A DNA stretch of 17,717 bases, from NCBI GenBank assembly GCA_964429355.1, contig CAYSCH010000190.1:1-17717 (forward strand), in the 5' to 3' direction. Position 1 is the first letter of the stretch. Every line of letters begins with the position of its first letter. Below the pieces are notes generated by a model. The model ran no database searches and had not been told where the DNA came from. It was given only the letters and a program-made list of their open reading frames with translations. This DNA is from JAAYAY01 sp964429355 (GTDB taxonomy: Bacteria > Planctomycetota > Planctomycetia > Pirellulales > Thermoguttaceae). The translations under genes were made by a program, and so were the position numbers. This document shows, piece by piece, positions 8,243-15,290 of the stretch.

Positions 8243-8560
8243 TCTGGTAGACTCTTCAGACAGCAGCGGCTCCCAGTGCTCCGTCAGACCCTAGTTTTTG
8301 GATTGGCCATCGGCTGGAGTTCAGCCTTTCGGCTGTCCTTTGCACGCTGAAGCGTGGACTCCAACGATCCGCAACCCCGCCTTCAAGACTTGACAGAGCA
8401 CCAGGAACCGATCTTCACTCCCGGCCTGGAAACCAGGACTTGATCGGCCTTCGTATGCCGGTTCTGGCCTCCTCACGATGGCGAGACAAAGCCTCTATCC
8501 TCTTGCAGTGTACCGCGAACTCCGGATTGTGCAATCGGCCTTTCGTCCCACGCCACGCCG
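8243..8560. other. 318-base intergenic region with no gene
   Basis: No convincing coding sequence was found between the PQQ-like gene start and the HzsA-related gene stop; reading frames here have no recognisable protein features. The region holds the folded repeat at 8315-8363 and a small CCTGG-AAA-CCAGG hairpin at 8425-8437. Nothing else stands out. The remaining sequence could be a decayed insertion, but I see no transposase remnant that I can support. Confidence 0.6.
8315..8363. repeat. Y-shaped (three-way junction) palindromic repeat element
   Basis: The outer arms TGGAGT (8315-8320) and ACTCCA (8358-8363) are perfect complements. Between them lie two perfect 5-bp hairpins: CAGCC-TTTC-GGCTG (8322-8335) and CACGC-TGAA-GCGTG (8343-8356), joined by a 7-base spacer. 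The whole 49-base unit can fold as a three-way junction on either strand. From memory, similar units with the two short hairpins and a GGAGT/ACTCC frame recur in intergenic spaces of planctomycete genomes, which would make this a REP-like element. Only one copy is present here, so repetition cannot be shown from this window. Confidence 0.6.
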
Positions 8561-11500
8561 TTACTGCAGAGCCGGCATATCCACCACGTCGCCCTTCAAT
8601 TGCCGCTGTTGCGACTCCTGGTCGTAGACCCCGTAAAAGATCCCATTCATATCGATCCAAGTGGCCAACTGTGCCATTTCCTCTCGCGACATCTGCACGT
8701 TCTCGTGCCCCTCGCGCAGCAGATGCATCAGACGGCTGCCGCGAGCACTGAAGGCCCCTCCCGGTGGCGTCGTCTGGATCTGGTTTCTCTGGGCGAACCT
8801 CGGCACCAGCGGCCGGGAAGCCTCCGCGGGATCGGCAGCTCCCTTCTGCCAATCGAGCGGGCCCTCGGCAAGCGTCCAGTACGAACGGGTAAACTCATCG
8901 ACCGGCGTCCCGGTCAAGTCGACCCCACCGTCTTGACGCTGCTCGTTGTGGCATTCGACGCAGTACCGGTTGAGAATCGGCTGAACGGTTTCTACATAGG
9001 AAAACGGCCGTCCACCCAACTGACCGGGTTCAATCGTCGACGGGCCGCGGCCCAACGCCAGAGGAAAGTGGGCAGATGAAGGCGGCGCCGTCATCACGTG
9101 CTCGTGGCATCCCACGCAGGAAATCTGCTCGCCGGCCTGAACATGGGTTGAGGAACGCATCGTCTGGTAGGCGAATCCATCGGCATCCAGGGCCTGAAAA
9201 TACACCGGCACATTGGCCGGCACGAGGAACCTCGCCGATCCGTCGTCTTCCACCGGCACCGTACCGAGGATCGCCCGGCCGTTTTCCTCCCCCGCAAAAC
9301 CGATCCGTGGCTGGTTGGCCAGAGGTGTCGACTTCGGAAAGAGTTGCACGATCCGCAAGCGTTTGATCGTGCCCGGCGCAAGGTCGCCAAGTCCTGCGTG
9401 GACGTTCGTCACCACCATTTCCCCCATCGGCGGCACGTTCTTTTCGGCCATCGCGCTGGGCAGTGCTGGCGGGACCGGACGCGGTGCCAGGAACATGGGA
9501 TTGGTACTGCTGATAGCAGGATCACGGTAGATAAGCTCGCGATTGCCGCGATGGTCGATCAGGTAGAGTCCCAGCGCGTTGTCGGGATTCGGATTCCGTT
9601 CGTGTTCGCCTTGAAATCTCAACCGCTGGCGGCTGTAGGCAACCAGGAACAGGTCCTCGCCCAACGGCCAGGGCGATTCGTAATACTCCGGGATCTCCGA
9701 GCTCTCGGCCTCGGGAAACGGCCCCGGCGTGATTCGCCGGAGGGCCGCATCCGCGTTGCGATCGATGGCCGGATCGACGACGCATACCGGCCCCGCCGTG
9801 ATGGAGTGATGCGCCGACCCGATGAACACAAACTTGCCAGAACCGGGAATCGCCTTCGCCTGAAACATGCAGTGCGGCTTCGGTACAGCATTCCCCCATA
9901 CCGCGATGGGATTGGTTCCGTCCGGACGCATGGCCCACAGGTTCTGGTGGGTAACGGCGTCGCGGTCAATGTAGTCCCATCGGGCGAACAGCAATTCGCC
10001 CTGGTTCGACACCGACGGAAACCACTCGTTCACGTCGTTGGCCGAAAGGCGACGGATACTTGAACCGTCGGCCGCCATGCGGTGCATCGTGTAGGCGTCC
10101 CAGCGGTCGCTGTATTCGGGACCGAAACAGCGGGAATAACCCTTGCGCCGCGTCGAGCAAAAGGCGATGTCGCCGTCGGGGAGATAGGTCGGCATCAGGT
10201 CGTCGTAACAACCGGAGGTCAACTGGCGAAGATTGGACCCGTCCACATCCACTTGATAGACGTGGAAGTAACGGTCGTCCGGGCCTTTTTCGTTCACGCG
10301 GAAGCCGGCTGGATTGTGGGACTGACCTTCTTCGCAGGCCACAAAGGAGAAGACAACCCGCTTCGCGTCGTAGGAAAGACGGGGTTCCAGGATATTCCCG
10401 CTGGGCAATCGATCGCCCAGCACATCTCTCAGTTTCATGCCGATTCCCGGTTGTTCGAGCACAAACAACCCTCCGCCAGGCCGCTGCCGCCAGCCGTAGT
10501 ATTGAGCGACCAGATGGCTCCAACTTGGCGGCTTGCGTTTGCAGAACAGGAGCGGGCCGAAATCAAAGCGCGGATCACTCAGAAACAGTTGTCGCTTCAA
10601 CAACCGTGTTTGCAGATACAGCCGTGACCAGCCGCCGGCCTCGCCCGACATGGAATCGGCCGCGTGGCGGAGTGCCACGAGCCGCTCAGCGTTTTCCCGG
10701 AGAAACGTGTTGCCATCCTCGGCAACCTGTTCGACCAGCAGGGCCGACGTCCGGTTCAGATGGTCCTGGATTGCTCCGCNNNNNNNNNNGAGATCCGGCT
10801 CGGGCGTCAGGGTCAGACCATCGATGGCCTGATGGTACGCTGCGTCGATCCGCCGTCGAGCTGAGTCGCTTGCCCCCGATGTACTCTTGGACTGACGTGC
10901 GCCGAGCAGCTCCAGTCCGGCCGTCCAGGGCCCCGGCCGTGACACCAGCTCGCACGCTGCCCCCTCTCCTGTTCGTTCGCCTTGAATCTGAACGGTGAGG
11001 GATTGTTCTCCGCTGAAGGATACCGCCAGCGACCAAGCCTCGGACAATGTGACGACCAGGGGGAGGCAGGACCAGTCGTGGCCATCGGTGAACACGAAAA
11101 ACGGCAGCCACCGGCGGCTCAAAAAAGGCTCCTTCACCTCTTCAATCACAAAGCGGTGAAGTACGAAGTTCGAGTCGATCGCATACACAAGCGGCACCGC
11201 CCTTGGCACGACGGCAACCGATTCCATTTCGTAGAACCAATGCCCAGCCCCTTGCTCCGTACCGAACGACTTGGAGGCCTGAAAAGTCTCCCCGTCTTCG
11301 TATTGAATCACAGGATCCCAGCCGGTTGTGTCGCAGGAGATCGCCCCGCGTTTGCCGACGATGAACCGAATTGCGTCGCCTTTGCGCACCGACAGCGAGA
11401 CACTGGGATCGACGCCTTGGTCGTCCTTCCCCTCGATTTCCTTCGACCACACCTCGCGGTCGTTGTGATGGATCGCAGCCCTGATACCGTCTCCCTCCAG

Positions 11501-11989
11501 GTGCATTTTGAATACCCGGCCGCTGATCGTGATCTGGCCATCGCGGGGAATTTCAAAACGGCGGATGCTCGGCGTCAACTCGCCCGGATGATGCCAGCGG
11601 TCGCCCACGCGGGTCCAGTCGGGGCCCGTCCAGAAAGTCGATTCGTACCACCGCTCGGGGCTGTATTCGAGCGATCTGTAAGGCCCCTCCGAGACGTCCG
11701 GGCCAAGGTAGAATTCCATTTCGAGCGGCTTGCCCGGATCAGTCCAAAGGGTGCGTGTTTTCAGGCCATTCGAACAGACCTCACACGATTCGTGAGGCGC
11801 GGCCACCCGCCATTTGGCGAGATCCTCGATCGTCGAGTCCTCAGCGACGGCCGCGCAGACCAACGCCAGCACTGCCCACACAACAAGGCAACTCACTACT
11901 TGCAGATCTCTCGGCTTCACTGCTATGTTTCTTTCATCGTTTGGCCAGGAAGTAATCGTACCACCCACACACCTGTCAGCCTCCGCCAT
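8561..11989 (-). CDS. HzsA-related diheme cytochrome c / beta-propeller protein
   Basis: About 1142 residues, read across a 10-N gap whose true length is uncertain. ATG 11989 is used; GTG 11920 would place the hydrophobic segment (VVSCLVVWAVLALVCAAVA) right at the N-terminus and is a serious alternative. Domains in order: signal segment; a beta-sandwich region to ~380, with DPVIQYEDGETFQASKSFG; a helical linker around the gap; a TolB/PD40-like propeller ~530-700 (VDVDGSNLRQLTSG, LPDGDIAFCSTRR); a middle domain ending in haem motif CVGCH (958-962); and a C-terminal cytochrome domain with QPILNRYCVECH (motif 1010-1014). This propeller, middle haem, C-terminal haem order is that of the hydrazine synthase alpha subunit. 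No beta or gamma subunit genes are nearby, so hydrazine synthesis is not implied. It should be an exported electron-transfer or redox protein of unknown substrate. Confidence 0.85.
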   Translation of the reverse strand: MAEADRCVGGTITSWPNDERNIAVKPRDLQVVSCLVVWAVLALVCAAVAEDSTIEDLAKWRVAAPHESCEVCSNGLKTRTLWTDPGKPLEMEFYLGPDVSEGPYRSLEYSPERWYESTFWTGPDWTRVGDRWHHPGELTPSIRRFEIPRDGQITISGRVFKMHLEGDGIRAAIHHNDREVWSKEIEGKDDQGVDPSVSLSVRKGDAIRFIVGKRGAISCDTTGWDPVIQYEDGETFQASKSFGTEQGAGHWFYEMESVAVVPRAVPLVYAIDSNFVLHRFVIEEVKEPFLSRRWLPFFVFTDGHDWSCLPLVVTLSEAWSLAVSFSGEQSLTVQIQGERTGEGAACELVSRPGPWTAGLELLGARQSKSTSGASDSARRRIDAAYHQAIDGLTLTPEPDLXXXXGAIQDHLNRTSALLVEQVAEDGNTFLRENAERLVALRHAADSMSGEAGGWSRLYLQTRLLKRQLFLSDPRFDFGPLLFCKRKPPSWSHLVAQYYGWRQRPGGGLFVLEQPGIGMKLRDVLGDRLPSGNILEPRLSYDAKRVVFSFVACEEGQSHNPAGFRVNEKGPDDRYFHVYQVDVDGSNLRQLTSGCYDDLMPTYLPDGDIAFCSTRRKGYSRCFGPEYSDRWDAYTMHRMAADGSSIRRLSANDVNEWFPSVSNQGELLFARWDYIDRDAVTHQNLWAMRPDGTNPIAVWGNAVPKPHCMFQAKAIPGSGKFVFIGSAHHSITAGPVCVVDPAIDRNADAALRRITPGPFPEAESSEIPEYYESPWPLGEDLFLVAYSRQRLRFQGEHERNPNPDNALGLYLIDHRGNRELIYRDPAISSTNPMFLAPRPVPPALPSAMAEKNVPPMGEMVVTNVHAGLGDLAPGTIKRLRIVQLFPKSTPLANQPRIGFAGEENGRAILGTVPVEDDGSARFLVPANVPVYFQALDADGFAYQTMRSSTHVQAGEQISCVGCHEHVMTAPPSSAHFPLALGRGPSTIEPGQLGGRPFSYVETVQPILNRYCVECHNEQRQDGGVDLTGTPVDEFTRSYWTLAEGPLDWQKGAADPAEASRPLVPRFAQRNQIQTTPPGGAFSARGSRLMHLLREGHENVQMSREEMAQLATWIDMNGIFYGVYDQESQQRQLKGDVVDMPALQ
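10780..10789. other. Scaffold gap of 10 N
   Basis: Ten undetermined bases interrupt the HzsA-related gene in its helical linker. The reading frame is the same on both sides if the gap is taken as exactly ten bases, so the gene is likely intact, but the true gap size and about four residues are unknown. Confidence 0.98.
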
Positions 11990-12019
11990 TACTCATTATG
12001 TTGCTTGGCCTTACGAAAT

Positions 12020-12048
12020 ATGTTAGCCTTTTGGACGCCTGCGTGCAA
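12020..12048 (-). promoter_or_regulatory. Candidate promoter for the HzsA-related gene
   Basis: On the minus strand TTGCAC (12048-12043) and TAACAT (12025-12020) are spaced by 17 bases, about 30 bases upstream of the 11989 ATG. The -35 matches consensus at three positions and the -10 at four. It lies in the divergent region shared with the HEAT-repeat gene. No strong Shine-Dalgarno was seen before either candidate start of the HzsA-related gene. Confidence 0.3.
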
Positions 12049-12234
12049 ATGTTTCGCCTTCCCAGTGACCGGTCTCGGCCGCCCCACGAACCGTGGGCTC
12101 GCTGCTGGCTGTTCATTGACACTCCCTTTGGGGTCCGGGGATCGGCCTGCTGTCCCTGAAGAAAGCCGCCGCCCATCAACCCGCCACTGTGACCGCAGTC
12201 CCCCAACTTGGCACGAGGAGAGGTAGACCTTACC

Positions 12235-12822
12235 ATGACTTCCGCGCGACGGTTGGGGGCATTCTGCGTTGTAGCGTCCCTGGTTCTTCCCTTCTCACTC
12301 GGTTGTTCGGAGGCTGCCACGATGGAACAAGACCTGCCCAGTTTGATTGCCGCATTGGGGAGTCCTCGGGAGACAGCCCGGGCCGAGGCCGCCGAAAGGC
12401 TCAGCCGGTTGGACCCGGCCGAGATCAGGCGAGCCGCCCTGGTGCTCGTCGAGGCCAGCGGCGCCCCGTCGGAGGCCGTTCGGGAAGCGGCCGTCGGAGC
12501 CTTGGAGGAAATGGGACCACCGGATCCCGAACTGCTCGACCGGCTGACCCCGATGCTCACGGACGAGAAGGCCGAAGTTGCCTACTGGGCGGCCACACTG
12601 ATCGGTCGTCTTGGACCCGATGCGGCGGCCGCCGTTCCGGCCCTGATCGCGGCCCTGCAAAATTCTCCCCACCAGAACGTTCGCCAACGGGCGGCCTGGG
12701 CACTGGGAGCAATCGGCCCCGGCGCCGTATCCGCCACAGACGCACTTCGAGCCGTAGTTTCGGGCGACGATCCCCGTCTGGCCCGGTTGGCTCAAGGGGC
12801 GTTGGCTGCGATTGGCGGGTAG
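12235..12822 (+). CDS. HEAT-repeat lipoprotein
   Basis: The protein has 195 residues from the ATG at 12235. A longer frame opens 27 bases upstream, but the 12235 start gives a clean signal sequence and follows an AGGAGAGG region 11-15 bases away. The N-terminus is basic (SARR), then hydrophobic, then SLGC with Cys24, a slightly non-standard lipobox, so lipid anchoring is likely but not certain. From residue ~32 to the end it is made of alpha-helical HEAT/PBS-lyase-type repeats of about 30-38 residues: LPSLIAALGSPRETARAEAA, VREAAVGALEEMG, VAYWAATLIGRLGPDAAAAV, VRQRAAWALGAIGPGA and LARLAQGALAAIG. The repeats form a protein-binding solenoid; no enzyme site is visible. It converges on the nucleoside-hydrolase-like gene. 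Confidence 0.85.
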   Translation: MTSARRLGAFCVVASLVLPFSLGCSEAATMEQDLPSLIAALGSPRETARAEAAERLSRLDPAEIRRAALVLVEASGAPSEAVREAAVGALEEMGPPDPELLDRLTPMLTDEKAEVAYWAATLIGRLGPDAAAAVPALIAALQNSPHQNVRQRAAWALGAIGPGAVSATDALRAVVSGDDPRLARLAQGALAAIGG

Positions 12823-12827
12823 ATGCA

Positions 12828-12867
12828 CCCTGCCGCGCTCCAGCGACAAACGACCGCCGCGGCAGGG
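12828..12867. terminator. Inverted repeat between convergent genes, possible bidirectional terminator
   Basis: CCCTGCCGCG (12828-12837) and CGCGGCAGGG (12858-12867) form a perfect 10-bp, very GC-rich stem with a 20-base loop. It starts six bases after the HEAT gene stop and lies 48 bases from the stop of the opposing gene. No T-tract follows on either side, so Rho-independent termination is not classical; it could still block or end transcription both ways. Confidence 0.5.
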
Positions 12868-12914
12868 GGCCGAGACGGTGGCGAGCGGAAGCTGGGCATG
12901 TGGTCGTAGGCTCC

Positions 12915-13970
12915 CTATTCGGCCCTGACAATCCGCTCCGTCAGATGCTCCCTGAAGGCATCCAGATCCTTCCAGGCCATGGCGCAGCGGACTGGAGCCC
13001 CTCGATCATCGATTCTGGTGAACCCATCGTCCGTAACAGTGAGGTGGACGGTTCTCATTTCCAGCATTTCCTCGCTGTAGCCTAGATACGCCGCCACAGT
13101 GTCGAAGAGGGTGGAACTCTGCTGGGCCGGGTCGGCCATCTTATGCCCCCCCTTCTCCTGAGCGGCCGTCCAGATGCGATAGTTCTCCATGAGCGCTTTG
13201 GCTCCTGGTGTCGGACATGCGTGGATTCTCGCATACCGCTCGCCGTCGAGATGAACGATTCCGCACGTATCCAGGGGCGTAACCGTCTTCTCCCAGGGGG
13301 CAGCAAACACGGCTTGAAGAGCCGCCGGATCAGCGCGGACGTTCCACTCGGCCGAAATCGTGTCGCTCCCTCCGTAGCCTTTGCGAACGCTCCCGTGCAT
13401 CCCCACAAAGCGGGCCTTCTCGACAACGTCGGGCGCGCGCCGGAGCACTTCGGGAAGATTCGGCACCGGCCCCACCGCGATCAGTGTCACGGGATCCTTC
13501 GAGTCGCGAATCGTCCGAATGATGGCGTCGACACCGTCCTTGTGCACCGAACCGGGATACCGGGCCAGATCGTAGTCGGCCACCCAGTCGGCCTGGCTCT
13601 CGCCTTGGACACCTTGGTCCTGGCCAATTCCGACCGCAATGTCTGTGCGGCCGCAGACCTCCAGCATCTTGGCCAGAATCTTCGCTCGATAGGTGGCGTT
13701 CTTGTAGTCGGACACGACCAGTTTGAGGTCGACTTCCGGCGAATTCAGCAGCATCAGCAGCGCCCAGGTGTCGTCAATGTCGCCGCCGATATCCGTATCG
13801 AAAATCACCGGCATTCTCTTACCGGCCTTACGGAGCGCAAACGTATCTGCGACCGTTGGGCCGGCGGCTCCCGTCGGAGCAGCCCATACCGAACGGATAC
13901 CAAACGCCGACGTGGCAGCACTGCCTGCTGCGGCGGAAAGAAAGAAACGGCGGCTCATGGAAGGTGACAT
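12915..13970 (-). CDS. Tat-exported nucleoside hydrolase-like protein
   Basis: The protein has 351 residues from the ATG at 13970, chosen because GGAGGAG stands six bases upstream; a TTG at 14024 gives a longer frame without support. Residues 6-11 (SRRFFL) form a twin-arginine signal followed by an Ala-rich hydrophobic stretch, so it is predicted to be exported folded. The inosine-uridine nucleoside hydrolase signature appears as VIFDTDIGGDIDDTWAL (Asp58, 60, 64, 66, 67), the usual calcium and ribose site, with IAVGPVPNL and ISAEWNVRADPAAL later. The classical catalytic HD near the C-terminus is Phe289-Asp290 here (LFDTVAAYL), and the Gly-Asn before AEWN is Gly-Gly. The fold call is strong, but nucleosidase activity and substrate are uncertain. 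It is divergent from the isomerase/epimerase gene. Confidence 0.88.
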   Translation of the reverse strand: MSPSMSRRFFLSAAAGSAATSAFGIRSVWAAPTGAAGPTVADTFALRKAGKRMPVIFDTDIGGDIDDTWALLMLLNSPEVDLKLVVSDYKNATYRAKILAKMLEVCGRTDIAVGIGQDQGVQGESQADWVADYDLARYPGSVHKDGVDAIIRTIRDSKDPVTLIAVGPVPNLPEVLRRAPDVVEKARFVGMHGSVRKGYGGSDTISAEWNVRADPAALQAVFAAPWEKTVTPLDTCGIVHLDGERYARIHACPTPGAKALMENYRIWTAAQEKGGHKMADPAQQSSTLFDTVAAYLGYSEEMLEMRTVHLTVTDDGFTRIDDRGAPVRCAMAWKDLDAFREHLTERIVRAE

Positions 13971-14011
13971 GCGGAACTCCTCCGAGGGGGGAACAAGACT
14001 GTTGGCGATCC

Positions 14012-14029
14012 GAGGCTTTCCCAAGCCTC
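14012..14029. promoter_or_regulatory. Perfect leader hairpin upstream of the nucleoside hydrolase-like gene
   Basis: GAGGCTT (14012-14018) and AAGCCTC (14023-14029) form a perfect 7-bp stem with a 4-base loop. It sits about 42 bases upstream of the 13970 start, before the GGAGGAG ribosome site. A second dyad, GGCCGG-A-CCGGCC, lies just beyond, around 14038-14050. Either may be an operator or leader structure; there is no direct proof. Confidence 0.35.
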
Positions 14030-14109
14030 AGCATAGAGGCCGGACCGGCCGATTGCCAGCTTCCAGGGCCCGGTTCCTTCCCGCCACTACCCGACCTGCA
14101 CCAGCTCGC

Positions 14110-14138
14110 TTGCGACCTACTTTTCGCCAGCCTAAACT
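14110..14138 (+). promoter_or_regulatory. Candidate promoter for the isomerase/epimerase gene
   Basis: TTGCGA (14110-14115) and TAAACT (14133-14138) are spaced by exactly 17 bases, each matching consensus at four of six positions. The site is 61 bases before the 14200 ATG in the divergent intergenic region. Confidence 0.35.
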
Positions 14139-14199
14139 GAAGGCTTCTTCACGGAGAACACTGCCTCTCTGCCCGATTCCTCCCAAACTTGGAGATGTT

Positions 14200-15060
14200 A
14201 TGAACCTTTCACGACGCGATTTGCTGAAATTGACCGTGAGTGCTGCCGCCGCCTGCGCCACCGGCACCGTCCCCACCACCCTCTTGGTCGCCAGCGAGAA
14301 GACGAAGCTCCCTATCGGACTTCAGTTGTATTCGGTTCGCAAACAGTGCGAGAAGGATCTGCCAGGCGTGCTCAAGGCCGTTGCTACCATGGGCTACGAT
14401 GGTGTCGAATTCGCCGGTTACTACGACCGCACGGCGGACGAACTCAAGACGATGCTCGACGCCAACGGGTTGAAATGCTGCGGTACCCACCTGCGCACCG
14501 CGATCAACACGCTCACGGGCGGGAACTACGACGAATTCGACAAGGAAGTCGAGTTCAACCAGGTCATGGGCAATCCTTACCTCCTCTTCCCGTGGATGCC
14601 CGAAGATATGCGCAATACCGTCGAGGCGTGCAAGAAGACGGGCGAACTGCTCAACAAGTTGGCCGAGCATCTCAAGAAAGCCGGCGCTTACGTCGGTTAC
14701 CATGCCCACGGAGGCGACTTCGTCAAGGTCGGTGACGTGACCCAGTGGGACCTGTTGTTCGCAAACTCCTCCGAGCGGGTCATCATGCAGATGGACATCG
14801 GCAACTGCATCGGCGGCGGCGGCGATCCGTATGCCGCCTTGGAAAAATTCCCCGGCCGTTCGCTGACGGTTCACCTCAAGGAACACTCCGCCGACGGCAA
14901 CGCGCCGGTCGGAGAGGGTGACGTAGATTGGAAGAAGGTGTTCCAACTCTGTGAATCGGTGGGCGGCACCAAGTGGTACATTGTTGAGCACGAGAGCGGC
15001 GACGATCCGCTGGTCAGCGTCGACGTCTGCCTGAAGAACCTCCGCAAGATGGGCAAGTAA
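14200..15060 (+). CDS. Tat-exported sugar phosphate isomerase/epimerase-like TIM barrel
   Basis: The protein has 286 residues. The ATG at 14200 is preceded by GGAG at five bases and begins MNLSRRDLLKL, a twin-arginine signal; the same frame is open far upstream, but that part lacks coding character. After the signal (to about residue 32) comes the xylose-isomerase-like/AP-endonuclease-2 barrel: IGLQLYSVRKQCEKDLPGVL, then GYDGVEFAGYYDRTADEL. Likely metal or active-site residues are Glu70, His97, His168/His170 (VGYHAHGGDF), Asp199 (MQMDIGNC), His225 (TVHLKEHS) and Glu263 (YIVEHESGDD). The family contains isomerases, epimerases and, in exported relatives, keto-sugar lyases or hydratases; the substrate cannot be told here. 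It is divergent from the nucleoside-hydrolase-like gene and is followed by a strong hairpin. Confidence 0.9.
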   Translation: MNLSRRDLLKLTVSAAAACATGTVPTTLLVASEKTKLPIGLQLYSVRKQCEKDLPGVLKAVATMGYDGVEFAGYYDRTADELKTMLDANGLKCCGTHLRTAINTLTGGNYDEFDKEVEFNQVMGNPYLLFPWMPEDMRNTVEACKKTGELLNKLAEHLKKAGAYVGYHAHGGDFVKVGDVTQWDLLFANSSERVIMQMDIGNCIGGGGDPYAALEKFPGRSLTVHLKEHSADGNAPVGEGDVDWKKVFQLCESVGGTKWYIVEHESGDDPLVSVDVCLKNLRKMGK

Positions 15061-15087
15061 TCTCGACCGCACTTACCCATTCAACCG

Positions 15088-15123
15088 CGCCCGCCGGCAC
15101 GCCAGACAGGTGCCGAGCGGGCG
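15088..15123 (+). terminator. Hairpin terminator after the isomerase/epimerase gene
   Basis: CGCCCGC and CGGCAC (15088-15100) pair with GTGCCG and GCGGGCG (15110-15123) with a single unpaired A at 15116, giving a 13-bp GC-rich stem and a 9-base loop. It begins 28 bases after the stop codon and is followed by a modestly T-rich stretch (TTGCCGTTTCTT). A Rho-independent terminator is the simplest reading. Confidence 0.55.
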
Positions 15124-15261
15124 TTGCCGTTTCTTGGGGACGGAGGCCCCAGGCCGAGGAATCCATCCGCCGGTATTTGCGGATTACGCGGTTTGTGTCG
15201 AAACGCCCCCCCCACCGCCTCCGTCTTTTGAGGGGCAGACAACAGGAACGACGCCCCAAGT

Positions 15262-15290
15262 TTGCTCGGGTACCCGCAGAAACCTAACTT
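15262..15290 (+). promoter_or_regulatory. Weak candidate promoter with palindromic spacer for the hydrogenase-like kinase
   Basis: TTGCTC (15262-15267) and TAACTT (15285-15290) are spaced by 17 bases but each matches consensus at only three positions. The perfect 10-base palindrome CGGGTACCCG (15267-15276) starts on the last base of the -35 and runs into the spacer, where an operator could act. It is about 100 bases upstream of the ATG at 15389. Confidence 0.2.

Noticed and set aside
8364..8560. Possible decayed transposase or gene remnant in the intergenic region
   Set aside because: Translations in both strands give no recognisable motif, terminal repeat or catalytic residues.
8561..11989. 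Calling the diheme protein a true hydrazine synthase subunit
   Set aside because: No HzsB/HzsC-type genes are nearby, the Tyr ligand position near the first haem is Met, and the N-terminal part is different; only relationship is claimed.
12116..12121. Perfect TTGACA hexamer upstream of the HEAT-repeat gene
   Set aside because: No acceptable -10 lies 16-18 bases downstream (GGATCG at 17), so it is probably chance.
10982..12226. 414-codon plus-strand open frame opposite the 5' part of the HzsA-related gene
   Set aside because: Antisense shadow of a gene with a signal segment and a recognisable beta-sandwich region; its own translation has no coherent domain.
12189..13085. Long open frame on the plus strand (~298 codons) across the HEAT gene and the end of the nucleoside-hydrolase-like gene
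   Set aside because: Its translation is Arg/Gly/Ser-rich without domain features, and it overlaps two well-supported genes in other frames; it is a GC-bias shadow.
13143..13967. Plus-strand open frame opposite the nucleoside-hydrolase-like gene
   Set aside because: It lies wholly antisense to a gene with clear Tat and DTDIGGDIDD motifs and shows no recognisable protein features.
13723..14199. Upstream in-frame extension of the isomerase/epimerase gene
   Set aside because: It lacks coding character and overlaps the opposite-strand gene; the ATG at 14200 has a Shine-Dalgarno and begins a Tat signal.
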